Shown here piece by piece: positions 50,840 to 59,000 of a stretch of 64,000 nt of DNA (the stretch's first letter is position 1; every line of letters begins with the position of its first letter). Origin of the DNA: Streptomyces sp. CB02414 (GTDB lineage: Bacteria > Actinomycetota > Actinomycetes > Streptomycetales > Streptomycetaceae); assembly GCF_001905385.1 (NCBI RefSeq), contig NZ_LIPF01000010.1, positions 62,001 to 126,000 of the forward strand. Reading direction: 5' to 3'. A program made the position numbers and the translations under genes. The notes under the pieces are model-generated. The model saw only the letters and a program-made list of their open reading frames with translations. It was not told where the DNA came from and did no database searches.

Positions 50840-51458
50840 ATGGACGTCATCGAACTCCTCCCCCGCCTCCACCTGCTGCGCTTCCCCGGTCGGCCAGGCC
50901 TATGTGTGGCGCGACGGCGACGACCTGACGCTGATCGATGCCGGTCCGGCCGGGTCGGGGGCGCGCGTCGCCGCGCTCGCGGGGGCGGAGGTGGTGGCGC
51001 ACGTCCTGGAGGCGCCGGTGGTGCGGGGTGAGGTGCCGGGGCCGCCGCCCGTGTTCGAGGAGTGGCAGCGCCCCCTGCACGCCGACGCCGTCCGGCGGCT
51101 GCCGCGGGGCGGTTTCGACCGGCCGGCGCGGGTGCCCGAGGTGTCCGACGGCGACGTCCTCGACTTCGGCGGCGGGGCACGCGTCGTCCACGCTCCGGGC
51201 CACACGGACGGCGGCATCGGGCTGCATCTCCCGCGCCACGGCGTGCTGTTCACGGGGGACGCGGTCGCCGCGTCGCCGGTCGAGGGCGGTGTGATGCCCG
51301 GTGTGTTCAACACCGACCGGGACCGGGCCGTCGCCTCGTTCGGCAGGCTGGCCGGCCTCGACATTCAGACGGCCTGCTTCGGGCACGGGGACCCGGTGAC
51401 CGCGGGGGCCGGAGAAGCGCTCCGGGCGTCGGCGCGGGCCCGCCCGGCGGAAGGCTGA
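50840..51458 (+). pseudogene. Metallo-beta-lactamase-fold hydrolase, frameshifted and lacking the HxHxDH motif
   Basis: The first 16 codons from ATG 50840 encode MDVIELLPRLHLLRFP in one frame. One extra base at about 50888 shifts the rest, so VGQAYVWRDGDDLTLIDAG follows in the next frame and stays open to 51458. Between GSGARVAA and LAGAEVVAH the segment that should hold the zinc-binding HxHxDH motif is missing. Later ligands HTDG, TGDAV and GHGDP remain. A frame error plus loss of the metal site indicates real decay. TACGGT at 50828-50833 remains as a leaderless-type -10. The gene was probably a lactonase/glyoxalase II-like hydrolase. Confidence 0.82.
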
Positions 51459-51460
51459 GG

Positions 51461-52504
51461 TCAGCCGACCGGGGTGCCGGCCTCCAGGTAGAGGACCGTG
51501 CCGCGTTCCCGGGCCCGCAGGGCCCAGCGCAGCCGCTCGTAGCGGACGGGGGGCAGCAGTCCGGCGGCCTCGTCCTCGGTGACGAAGCGCCAGCCGCGCA
51601 GTTCGGGGCCGGGCAGCAGGACCCGGCCGGCGTCCGCCGAGTCGAGCCGGCCGCCGTCGAAGAGCAGGCGCAGACCGCCGTAGCCGGGGGGCACGGGCCG
51701 TTCCCAGTCGACGACCAGCAGGGCGGGTACGTCGTCGAGGTGGATGCCGGTCTCCTCGGCGACCTCGCGCATCCCGGCCCGGGCGGGCGCCTCGCCGGGT
51801 TCGACCACGCCGCCGGGGAACTCCCAGCCGGGCTTGTAGGTGGGGTCGACGAGCAGGACGCGGTCCTGTTCGTCGAAGAGCAGGACGCCGGCTGCGAGCG
51901 TCTCGGCGGTGGGTTCGGGCGTCTGCACGATGTCGCAGGCGGGCACGGAGCCGGTGCCCACGGCCTCGGCGATCCGGGCGGCGGTCTCGTAGGGGGTGAG
52001 GGCGCCGGTGTCGACCGGGTGGGCGTCGGCCGTCAGCCAGGAGGCGAGGGCGGCCCGGTACGGCTCGATGTGGTCGTACGACCACTGCCGTACGCGTATC
52101 TCGCCGTCGGGGAGGCCCTCCGGTATCTCGCGGCCCGCTATCCGCTCGCGCAGGATCGTTTCAGCCGGGGCGAGCAGGATGTGCCGGACCGCGATCCGGC
52201 GGGCGGCGAGGCCGCCGAAGATCTCGTCCCGGTACTCCTGGCGCAACAGCGTCATGGGGACGACGAGGGTCCCGCCGAGCTCGGCGAGCATCGCGGCCGC
52301 CGTGTCGATGACCAGGCGGCGCCAGATCGGCAGGTCCTGGAAGTCGCCGATCTCGGCGAGGCGTTTGGGCGGCAGCAGGTGCGCGAGCGTCCCGCCGACG
52401 ACCTCGGGGTCGAAGAGTGTGCTGTTCGGGATCAGTTCGATCAGTTCCCGTGCGGTGGTGGTCTTCCCCGCACCGAACGCGCCGTTGATCCAGACGACGG
52501 TCAC
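51461..52504 (-). CDS. TmrB-like P-loop domain fused to a Nudix hydrolase
   Basis: The 347-residue protein has a P-loop N-terminal domain, INGAFGAGKTTTA at about residues 6-18, followed by FDPEVVGGTLAHLLP, DFQDLPIWRRLVID and VVPMTLLRQEY. This order closely recalls Bacillus TmrB, which gives tunicamycin resistance. The C-terminal domain (about residues 195-330) is a Nudix fold with the Nudix box GGVVEPGEAPARAGMREVAEETGI, complete. The pairing is unusual and would suit handling of a nucleotide-sugar-like compound. GTG 52504 has GAGGGGG upstream. It starts 2 bp beyond the MBL remnant's end on the other strand. Confidence 0.83.
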   Translation of the reverse strand: MTVVWINGAFGAGKTTTARELIELIPNSTLFDPEVVGGTLAHLLPPKRLAEIGDFQDLPIWRRLVIDTAAAMLAELGGTLVVPMTLLRQEYRDEIFGGLAARRIAVRHILLAPAETILRERIAGREIPEGLPDGEIRVRQWSYDHIEPYRAALASWLTADAHPVDTGALTPYETAARIAEAVGTGSVPACDIVQTPEPTAETLAAGVLLFDEQDRVLLVDPTYKPGWEFPGGVVEPGEAPARAGMREVAEETGIHLDDVPALLVVDWERPVPPGYGGLRLLFDGGRLDSADAGRVLLPGPELRGWRFVTEDEAAGLLPPVRYERLRWALRARERGTVLYLEAGTPVG

Positions 52505-52587
52505 AGGTCCCCCTCTTCTGTTGGCCCCCTGTGGCTTGCCCGCAACACCCTGCCACGGAAACCAGGCCCAGTTGAGGGCGTACGACG

Positions 52588-52625
52588 ACGGCGCCGGCGC
52601 CCCCTGGGAGGGGCACCGGCGCCGT
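52588..52625 (-). terminator. Terminator after the small secreted peptide gene
   Basis: ACGGCGCCGG (52588-52597) pairs with CCGGCGCCGT (52616-52625), with further partial pairing of CCCCCT and AGGGG around GGG. It lies 20 bp beyond the stop of the minus-strand secreted peptide gene. Confidence 0.65.
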
Positions 52626-52644
52626 GTGGTCCGGGCGGTACGGC

Positions 52645-52842
52645 TCAGCGGCCCAGCTGCCCGAGCGTGTCGTCGTCCACGGACAGGCTCTCGACGGCGA
52701 CCGTGTCCTCGACGGTGCTGACGGTGTCCTCCACGTCGAGACCGAGGGGGAGGTCGGCCGGGGCGCCGTGGGACGGGCTGACGGCCGCGACGACGAATCC
52801 GGTGGCCAGGGATGCGATGGCGAGCATGCTGCGCTTCTTCAT
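52645..52842 (-). CDS. Small secreted peptide
   Basis: The 65-residue product has a signal peptide MKKRSMLAIASLATGFVVAAVSPSHG and an acidic tail of about 38 residues with the repeat VEDTVSTVEDTVA. It lacks cysteines and recognisable motifs. Short secreted acidic peptides of this kind are common near Streptomyces surface or developmental genes, but no such gene is adjacent. The ribosome site is weak (GAAGCAGG). The signal peptide and following terminator support it being real. Confidence 0.65.
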   Translation of the reverse strand: MKKRSMLAIASLATGFVVAAVSPSHGAPADLPLGLDVEDTVSTVEDTVAVESLSVDDDTLGQLGR

Positions 52843-53381
52843 GCCTGCTTCAACTGCGCCGGGGCGTGGGGGTCACGGGTGAGGACACGGGAGCCGCGCC
52901 CGGCGCGGGTCTTCCCGGGGGGGTACGGCCGCCCCGGGCGGGAGGGGCCGGGCCCGGGCCGAGCGGGGCCGTCACCGAACCGCGCGCTGCGGAACCGGCA
53001 CGTGAACCCGTCGACCCGGACAGGGCGGTCGGCCGAGGAATATCGGACCCGCCCAGACAATCGGTCGGCGCGAGCAGCTCGGTCGCCCAGACACCACGGC
53101 TCACGACCCAGACCGCACGAGCCCGTCACCAACCGCCCTCGCCTCCCGACCGGCGGGCAGCCCCGGACCACCCCAGACACGCGATCGACGCAAACAAGAC
53201 GGACGCCCGAGCCCCGCCGGCTCACGACCAGACCGTACGACCCGTCACCGACACGCCCCTCACAACCAGCACGCAGGCCCCGCGACGACCCGGGCAGGGC
53301 GGTCGGCCGGTGCGGTACGACGCCGGGACCGGGAAGCCACCAGGGGGCAGCCGCCCGGGACAGCATGGCCCGGTGCTCGGT
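52843..53381. repeat. Noncoding region with diverged repeats
   Basis: No credible coding frame is present in this 539-bp gap. Two pairs of similar segments are visible. CGGCTCACGACCCAGACCG and following bases to CCCGTCACC at 53098-53130 recur at 53218-53249 with small changes. GGCAGGGCGGTCGGCCG-like blocks at 53012-53033 and 53288-53309 differ at one base. Spacing is irregular (about 120 and 276 bp). The region may hold the kinase gene's terminator; no promoter or gene is obvious. Confidence 0.5.
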
Positions 53382-54335
53382 TCAGATCCGTACCGGGCTC
53401 GCGTCCGCCGTCCTGGTGAGGGCCGCCGCGGCCGCGCCCACCAAGCCCGCGTCCGTCCCCATCTGGGCGGGCACGACCGCCAGGCGCTGCACGAAGGACA
53501 GGGTCGCGTAGTCGGTCAGCGCCTTGCGCAGCGGGGCGAACAGCACGTCGCCCGCCTTGCCCACTCCCCCGCCGACCACGGCGATGTCGATCTCGACGAG
53601 GGTCGCGGTGGCGGCGATCCCGGCGGCCAGCGCCTGCGCGGCCCGTTCGAAGGAGGCCACGGCGACGGGGTCGCCCCGGCGCGCGGCGGCGGCCACCGCG
53701 GCGGCGGAGGTGTCGCCGTCCGGGCCGGGCCGCCAGCCCGCGTCCAGGGCGCGTCGCGCGATGTTGGGGCCGCTCGCTATGCGCTCCACACACCCGCGCG
53801 CGCCGCACGGGCAGGGGTCGCCGTCCAGATCCACGCTGATGTGCCCGATGTGGCCGGCGTTGCCCGTCGGGCCGGGATGCAGCCGTCCGTTCAGGACCAG
53901 ACCGCCGCCGACCCCCGTGGAGACCACCATGCACAGCGCGTTGTCGTGCCCCCGCGCGGCGCCCTGCCAGTGCTCGGCCGCCGTGATCGCCACCCCGTCG
54001 CCGATCAGCTCGACGGGCAGGTCACCGGCGGCTTCCCGAACCCGGCGGACGAGCGGGTAGTCGCGCCAGCCCGGCACGTTGACCGGGCTGACCGTGCCGG
54101 CGGAGGCGTCCACCGGGCCCGCGCTGCCGATGCCGACGGCCGTGGCCCGTCCCCACAGCGGCGACGCCGTCAGTTCTCCGAGTACGGCCGCCACGGCCCC
54201 CATCACCGTGTCGCCGTCCTCCCGGGCGGGCGTGGCGCGCTGCGCACGCGCCTGGATGCGGCCGTGGCCGTCCACCAGCGCTCCGGCGATCTTGGTGCCG
54301 CCGATGTCCAGCGCTGCCACGAGGTCGGTGTGCAT
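53382..54335 (-). CDS. ROK-family sugar kinase
   Basis: The 317-residue protein is a ROK kinase without DNA-binding domain. It has the ATP motif LDIGGTKIAGALVDG, the catalytic aspartate in GDGVAITAAEHW, and GNAGHIGHI with the zinc motif CPCGARGCVE. It probably phosphorylates glucose or a related sugar. ATG 54335 has GGGGAGA upstream at about 12 bases. It is divergent from a LacI regulator around the perfect palindrome 54461-54472. The frame extends to 54521 without homology. Confidence 0.9.
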   Translation of the reverse strand: MHTDLVAALDIGGTKIAGALVDGHGRIQARAQRATPAREDGDTVMGAVAAVLGELTASPLWGRATAVGIGSAGPVDASAGTVSPVNVPGWRDYPLVRRVREAAGDLPVELIGDGVAITAAEHWQGAARGHDNALCMVVSTGVGGGLVLNGRLHPGPTGNAGHIGHISVDLDGDPCPCGARGCVERIASGPNIARRALDAGWRPGPDGDTSAAAVAAAARRGDPVAVASFERAAQALAAGIAATATLVEIDIAVVGGGVGKAGDVLFAPLRKALTDYATLSFVQRLAVVPAQMGTDAGLVGAAAAALTRTADASPVRI

Positions 54336-54460
54336 CAGAGTCGGATCTCCCCGTTGGACCGAAAAAGGATGAAAGGGCACGAGCACGAGAGCGCACAGCA
54401 GAACGGTCCCGCGGTGGGGACGGGGGCCGGAGAGTGCGTTGGACAGTGTCTCCCGCATCT

Positions 54461-54472
54461 GACAACGTTGTC
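54461..54472. promoter_or_regulatory. LacI-type palindrome between ROK kinase and LacI
   Basis: GACAACGTTGTC is a perfect 12-bp palindrome with the central CG characteristic of LacI-family operators, between two divergent genes. A weaker GGACAGTGTC at 54441-54450 may be a second site. The adjacent LacI is the likely ligand; this is inferred from location. Confidence 0.8.
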
Positions 54473-54553
54473 CAGGCTCTATGCTCGACGCCACATCCTC
54501 ATACAAACGCATGACCGACACATCCCCCTGAGCACCGTGGACGACTGAACACC

Positions 54554-55657
54554 GTGGACGACAGGAGCCGACGCTTCCCCGTGGACGACAGGACAGGACA
54601 CCGGACCGTGCCCGACACGCCCCGCCGCGCAGACCGCATCCCCGGGAACCGCTACGGCAATCGCCCGACCATGAAGGACGTCGCCGCCCGGGCCGGGGTC
54701 GGTCTCAAGACCGTCTCCCGGGTGGTCAACGGGGAGCCTGGCGTCACCCCGGAGACCGAGCGGCGTGTCCAGGAGGCGATCGACGCGCTCGGCTTCCGCC
54801 GCAACGACAGCGCACGGGTGCTCCGCAAGGGACGTACCGCCAGCATCGGGCTGGTGCTGGAGGACCTGGCCGACCCGTTCTACGGGCCGCTCAGCCGCGC
54901 CGTGGAGGAGGTGGCCCGCGCGCACGGCGCCCTGCTGATCAACGGGTCCAGCGCCGAGGATCCGGACCGCGAGCAGGAGCTGGTGCTGGCCCTGTGCGCT
55001 CGGCGCGTGGACGGGCTGGTGGTGATTCCCGCCGGAGACGACCACCGGTACCTGGAGCCGGAGCTCAAGGCGGGCGTCGCCACGGTGTTCGTGGACCGTC
55101 CGCCGGGGCGGATCGACGCGGACGTGGTGCTCTCCGACAACCACGGCGGCGCCCGCGACGGAGTCGCCCACCTCATCGCGCACGGTCACCGCAGGATCGG
55201 CTTCATCGGCGACATGCCCCGCATCCACACGGCCGCCGAGCGGCTGCGCGGCTACCGGGCCGCGATGGAGGACGCCGGGATACCGGTCGAGGACTCCTGG
55301 ATGTCGCTGGGCGTCACCGACCCCGAGCGGGTGCGCCGGGCGGCCGAGGAGATGCTCGCCGGTCCGAGCCCGGTCACCGCGATCTTCACGGGCAACAACC
55401 GGGTGACGGTCACCGTGATCCGCGTCCTCGCCGAGCACGACCGCCGCGTCGCCCTGGTCGGCTTCGACGACATCGAGCTGGCCGACCTGCTCCAGCCGGG
55501 CGTCACGGTGGTCGCCCAGGACGCCGCGGCCCTGGGCCGCACCGCCGCCGAACGGCTCTTCCGGCAGCTGGACGGCACCCTGCTCGCCCCCGACCGCATC
55601 GAACTGCCGACCAGGCTGGTCACCCGGGGCTCGGGCGAACTGCCGCCCGCGGACTGA
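54554..55657 (+). CDS. LacI-family transcriptional regulator
   Basis: The protein has an N-terminal LacI helix-turn-helix, PTMKDVAARAGVGLKTVSRVVNGEPGVTPETERRV, then a periplasmic-binding-like domain with IGLVLEDLADPFYGPLSRAVEEVA and GFDDIELADLLQPGVTVVAQD. It likely controls the divergent ROK kinase and itself. The start is uncertain: GTG 54554, 54581 and 54608 are all in frame, and the upstream GTGGACGAC triplet repeat hampers choice. The last two have AGGAG or AGGACAGGA upstream. The DNA-binding domain is at about residues 38-90 from 54554. Confidence 0.88.
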   Translation: MDDRSRRFPVDDRTGHRTVPDTPRRADRIPGNRYGNRPTMKDVAARAGVGLKTVSRVVNGEPGVTPETERRVQEAIDALGFRRNDSARVLRKGRTASIGLVLEDLADPFYGPLSRAVEEVARAHGALLINGSSAEDPDREQELVLALCARRVDGLVVIPAGDDHRYLEPELKAGVATVFVDRPPGRIDADVVLSDNHGGARDGVAHLIAHGHRRIGFIGDMPRIHTAAERLRGYRAAMEDAGIPVEDSWMSLGVTDPERVRRAAEEMLAGPSPVTAIFTGNNRVTVTVIRVLAEHDRRVALVGFDDIELADLLQPGVTVVAQDAAALGRTAAERLFRQLDGTLLAPDRIELPTRLVTRGSGELPPAD

Positions 55658-55663
55658 GCGGCC

Positions 55664-56533
55664 GTGGCGGACGAGCCCGGGGACGCCGGGCGCGCGGACG
55701 TGTCGCCGCCCGGCGGGCCCGCACGGACCGGCCCGGACGGCGCGGACCGGACACTGCGCGCCCTTGGGCTGGACGGGGTGCCCCGCGAGGAACCGCTGCT
55801 CTACCCGGGCGCGTGGCCCCGGGAGTCCGGGATGCTGGAGGGAGACCGGCTGCTGCCGCTGGACCGGGTGGTGTACGGGGACCGGGAGCCGGTGCTGGCG
55901 ATCGGCTCCAACGGCAGTCCGGCTCAGCTGCGGCACAAGATGGCGGAGTTCGGGATCGACTCGCCGCTCCCGATGGTGCGGTCACGGGTCACCGGACTCG
56001 ACATCGGAGTGTCCGCGCATGTGAGTCGCATGGGGTACGTGTCCGCCTCGCCGGTGTGCGCTCCCGGCGTCGTGCGGGAACTGTTCGTGCTCTGGCTCGA
56101 CGCCGAGCAGCTCGCCGTGATCGACGCGAGCGAGGGCGTGCCGATGGCGTCCGGCAACTTCGACCGGGCCTGGCTCCCCGCTCCCGACGTACGCGTCGAA
56201 CCGGGCGACGGCACGGTGCTGCGCGGCGCGTACGCCTACGTCAACCGCCACGGTGTCCTGCGCGACGGCGACGGGACGCCCCGTCGGCACCCGGGTGAGC
56301 AACGGCCCCTCATCACCGGAATCCTCCGGGAGTCGGCCCCGCTGCGGGAGCTGTTCGGGGTGACGCCCGAGGAGTTCTGCGCGCGGGCGCGGGCCGACCG
56401 GCGGCTGTGCGAGCGGGGGACGCGGCTGTTCGCCGAGGAGGGGCGGGTGACGGCGTCCGGCCTGGAGCGGTACGTGGGCTCCGGCCGGACGCCGGACGAC
56501 GCGCTGCCGCCGCCTACTGCGCCGATGCCGTGA
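55664..56533 (+). CDS. Conserved hypothetical protein, possible gamma-glutamylcyclotransferase-like
   Basis: The 289-residue protein contains AIGSNGSPAQLRHKMAEFG, which resembles the GSN loop of gamma-glutamylcyclotransferases, though the usual YGSNL is not present. The middle has strands and the C-terminus is Arg-rich and polar. I do not assign an enzyme activity. GTG 55664 has GGACGAG-type sequence upstream and follows the LacI stop by 6 bp. The last 20 bp overlap the convergent DUF6986 gene. Confidence 0.6.
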   Translation: MADEPGDAGRADVSPPGGPARTGPDGADRTLRALGLDGVPREEPLLYPGAWPRESGMLEGDRLLPLDRVVYGDREPVLAIGSNGSPAQLRHKMAEFGIDSPLPMVRSRVTGLDIGVSAHVSRMGYVSASPVCAPGVVRELFVLWLDAEQLAVIDASEGVPMASGNFDRAWLPAPDVRVEPGDGTVLRGAYAYVNRHGVLRDGDGTPRRHPGEQRPLITGILRESAPLRELFGVTPEEFCARARADRRLCERGTRLFAEEGRVTASGLERYVGSGRTPDDALPPPTAPMP

Positions 56534-57812
56534 GGTCGCCGCGTCGCGGGGACGAGAAGCCCTCCAGGTCGGCGCGGGTCAGGCCGGTCAGCCGGGCGAC
56601 CTCGCCGATGTCGAGGGCGCCGCAGTCCAGGCCGCGCAGCAGGTAGCCGCTGAGGGCCTTGGCGGTGGCGGGCTCGTCCATGACGTCGCCGCCGGTGCGG
56701 TTGGCGTAGCGGGCGAGGCGGGCGGCGGCCTGCTCGAAGCCCTCGCGGTAGAAGGCGAAGACGGCCGCGTACCGGGTCGGGATGTGACCGGGGTGCATGT
56801 CCCAGCCCTGGTAGTAGGCGCGGGACAGGGCACGGCGGGTGAGGCCGAAGTGCAGCCGCCAGGCGTCGTGGACCTTCTCGGTGGGGCCGACCGGCAGGAC
56901 GTTGGTGGAGCCGTCCGAGACGCGCACGCCGGTACCGGCGGCGGCGACCTGCATGACCGCCTTGGCGTGGTCGGCGGCGGGGTGGTCGCTGGCCTGGTAG
57001 GCGGCGGAGACGCCGAGGCAGGCACTGTAGTCGAAGGTGCCGTAGTGCAGGCCGGTGGCGCGGCCCTCGGCGGCCTGGATCATGCGGGAGACGGCGGCGG
57101 TGCCGTCGGCGGCCACGATGGACTGGCTGGTCTCGATCTGGATCTCGAAGCCGATCCGGCCGGGCTCCAGCCCGCGCGCCTTCTCGAAGGCCTCCAGCAG
57201 CCGCCCCATGGCGGTGACCTGCTCGGGGTAGGTCACCTTGGGGAGCGTGAGGACCAGGCCGTCCGGGAGGCCGCCGGCCTCCATCAGACCGCTGAGGAAG
57301 ACGTCGAGGGTGCGGATGCCCCGGGCGCGCACGGGAGCCTCCATGCACTTCATGCGGATGCCCATGTAGGGGGCCGCGGTGCCCTGGTCGTACGCCTCGG
57401 CGATCAGGCGGGCCGCGCGGGCCGCCGCCTCGTCCTCCTCGGCGTCGGAGCGGTTGCCGTAGCCGTCCTCGAAGTCGACGCGGAGGTCTTCGATCGGCTC
57501 GCGCTCCAGCTTGGCGCGCACGCGGCTGTACACCGGTTCGGCGAGGTCGTCGCTGAGGCCGAGGACGGCCGCGAAGGACGCGGCGTCGGGGGCGTGTTCG
57601 TCGAGGGCGGCCAGCGCCCGGTCGCCCCAGGAGCGGACGGTGTCGGCGGCGAAGACGTCACCGGGTACGTAGACGGTGTGCACGGGCTGGCGGGTGCCCG
57701 GGTCTCCGGGGTAGCGGCGCTCCAGCTCCGCGTCGACCGGTGCGAGGGAGGCACTGATCTCCTCGCCGACGGCGCCCGCGAGGCTCGTTGCCACCTTCTC
57801 CTGCTGACCCAT
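56514..57812 (-). CDS. DUF6986 protein, HpcH/HpaI aldolase-like fold
   Basis: The 432-residue protein has VDFEDGYGNRSDAEEDEAA and later GFEIQIETSQSIV, LHYGTFDYSACLGV and MHPGHIPTRYAAVFAFYREG. This matches the DUF6986 subgroup of HpcH/HpaI aldolases and citrate-lyase-like proteins. The conserved acidic residues suggest Mg2+-dependent C-C bond chemistry. ATG 57812 follows AGGAGGG. A palindrome TTCCG-N5-CGGAA at 57837-57851 lies just upstream of the start and may bind an IclR-type regulator. Confidence 0.8.
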   Translation of the reverse strand: MGQQEKVATSLAGAVGEEISASLAPVDAELERRYPGDPGTRQPVHTVYVPGDVFAADTVRSWGDRALAALDEHAPDAASFAAVLGLSDDLAEPVYSRVRAKLEREPIEDLRVDFEDGYGNRSDAEEDEAAARAARLIAEAYDQGTAAPYMGIRMKCMEAPVRARGIRTLDVFLSGLMEAGGLPDGLVLTLPKVTYPEQVTAMGRLLEAFEKARGLEPGRIGFEIQIETSQSIVAADGTAAVSRMIQAAEGRATGLHYGTFDYSACLGVSAAYQASDHPAADHAKAVMQVAAAGTGVRVSDGSTNVLPVGPTEKVHDAWRLHFGLTRRALSRAYYQGWDMHPGHIPTRYAAVFAFYREGFEQAAARLARYANRTGGDVMDEPATAKALSGYLLRGLDCGALDIGEVARLTGLTRADLEGFSSPRRGDLTASAQ

Positions 57813-57836
57813 CCCACACCCTCCTGATGTCCACTT

Positions 57837-57851
57837 TTCCGCTGCACGGAA
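57837..57851. promoter_or_regulatory. TTCCG-N5-CGGAA palindrome before DUF6986 gene
   Basis: TTCCGCTGCACGGAA has exact 5-bp arms around 5 bp. It lies 25 bp before the DUF6986 start and resembles IclR/AllR operators of Streptomyces. No regulator is adjacent, so the family is only suggested. Confidence 0.45.
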
Positions 57852-57917
57852 TCAACAATCCGTATAGCGAAGTTATCTGTCGGTTCCCCGCCGGTCAACA
57901 CCCATCCTGCGCAGACG

Positions 57918-57957
57918 CCGAGGCCCCCGCGACCACGGAGGGTCGCGGGGGCCTCGG
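57918..57957 (-). terminator. Strong terminator after etfA
   Basis: CCGAGGCCCCCGCGACC (57918-57934) pairs exactly with its complement at 57941-57957 around a 6-nt loop. It ends 22 bp from the etfA stop on the minus strand and would end the etfBA transcript. Confidence 0.9.
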
Positions 57958-57979
57958 CCGGAGCCGTACGGCGGGATGC

Positions 57980-58942
57980 TCAGCCCTTGCGGGACTTCAC
58001 TTCCTCGGTGAGCTGCGGGACGACGTCGAAGAGGTCGCCGACGACGCCGTAGTCGACCAGTTCGAAGATCGGGGCCTCGGCGTCCTTGTTGATCGCCACG
58101 ATCGTCTTCGAGGTCTGCATGCCCGCGCGGTGCTGGATCGCGCCGGAGATGCCGGAGGCGATGTACAGCTGCGGCGAGACGGACTTGCCGGTCTGGCCGA
58201 CCTGGTTGGTGTGCGGGTACCAGCCGGCGTCCACCGCGGCCCGCGAGGCGCCGACGGCCGCACCGAGGGAGTCGGCGAGGGCCTCGATGATCGCGAAGTT
58301 CTCCGCGCCGTTGACGCCGCGGCCGCCGGAGACGACGATCGCGGCCTCGGTCAGCTCCGGGCGGCCGGTCGACTCGCGCGGCGTGCGCGAGGTGACCTTG
58401 GTGCCGGTCGCGGCGGCGGAGAAGGACACCGACAGGGCCTCGACCGCACCGGCGGCCGGGGCGGGCTCCACGGCGGCCGAGTTCGGCTTGACCGTGATGA
58501 CCGGGGTGCCCTTGGAGACGCGGGACTTGGTGGTGAAGGCGGCGGCGAACACCGACTGGGTGGCCACGGGACCGTCGTCGCCGGCCTCCAGGTCGACGGC
58601 GTCGGTGATGATGCCCGAGCCCAGGCGCAGCGCCAGGCGGGCGGCGATCTCCTTGCCCTCGGCGGAGGACGGGACCAGCACGGCGGCCGGGGAGACGGCC
58701 TCGACGGCGGCCTGGAGGGCGTCCACCTTCGGCACGACCAGGTAGTCGGCGTACTCGGCGGCCTCGTGGGTCAGGACCTTGACGGCACCGTGCTCGGCGA
58801 GGGCGGCGGCGGTGTCACCGGCACCGTTGCCGAGGGCCACGGCGACGGGCTCGCCGACGCGGCGGGCCAGCGTCAGCAGCTCCAGGGTGGGCTTGCGGAC
58901 GGCACCGTCCACGTGGTCGACGTAGACGAGAACTTCAGCCAT
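57980..58942 (-). CDS. etfA: Electron transfer flavoprotein subunit alpha
   Basis: The 320-residue protein has the ETF-alpha layout. An N-terminal alpha/beta domain includes VLVYVDHVDGAVRKPTLELLTLARRVG. The C-terminal FAD domain has VVSGGRGVNGAENF, GASRAAVDAGWYP and HTNQVGQTGKSVSPQLYIASGISGAIQHRAGM, the FAD-binding core. With EtfB it carries electrons from acyl-CoA dehydrogenases to the quinone pool. ATG 58942 follows GGAGAGAAGAAG. It is 58 bp downstream of etfB. Confidence 0.95.
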   Translation of the reverse strand: MAEVLVYVDHVDGAVRKPTLELLTLARRVGEPVAVALGNGAGDTAAALAEHGAVKVLTHEAAEYADYLVVPKVDALQAAVEAVSPAAVLVPSSAEGKEIAARLALRLGSGIITDAVDLEAGDDGPVATQSVFAAAFTTKSRVSKGTPVITVKPNSAAVEPAPAAGAVEALSVSFSAAATGTKVTSRTPRESTGRPELTEAAIVVSGGRGVNGAENFAIIEALADSLGAAVGASRAAVDAGWYPHTNQVGQTGKSVSPQLYIASGISGAIQHRAGMQTSKTIVAINKDAEAPIFELVDYGVVGDLFDVVPQLTEEVKSRKG

Positions 58943-59000
58943 GGGACTTCTTCTCTCCTGCTTGCGAGATGTGAGGGGCGGTCGGCGGAACCAGCGAGGC

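Noticed and set aside
52839..53366. 175-residue minus-strand frame in the noncoding gap
   Set aside because: Low complexity, no motif, and it overlaps diverged repeats; no ribosome site.
54511..54534. ATG in the LacI/ROK control region
   Set aside because: Stops after few codons and has no ribosome site.
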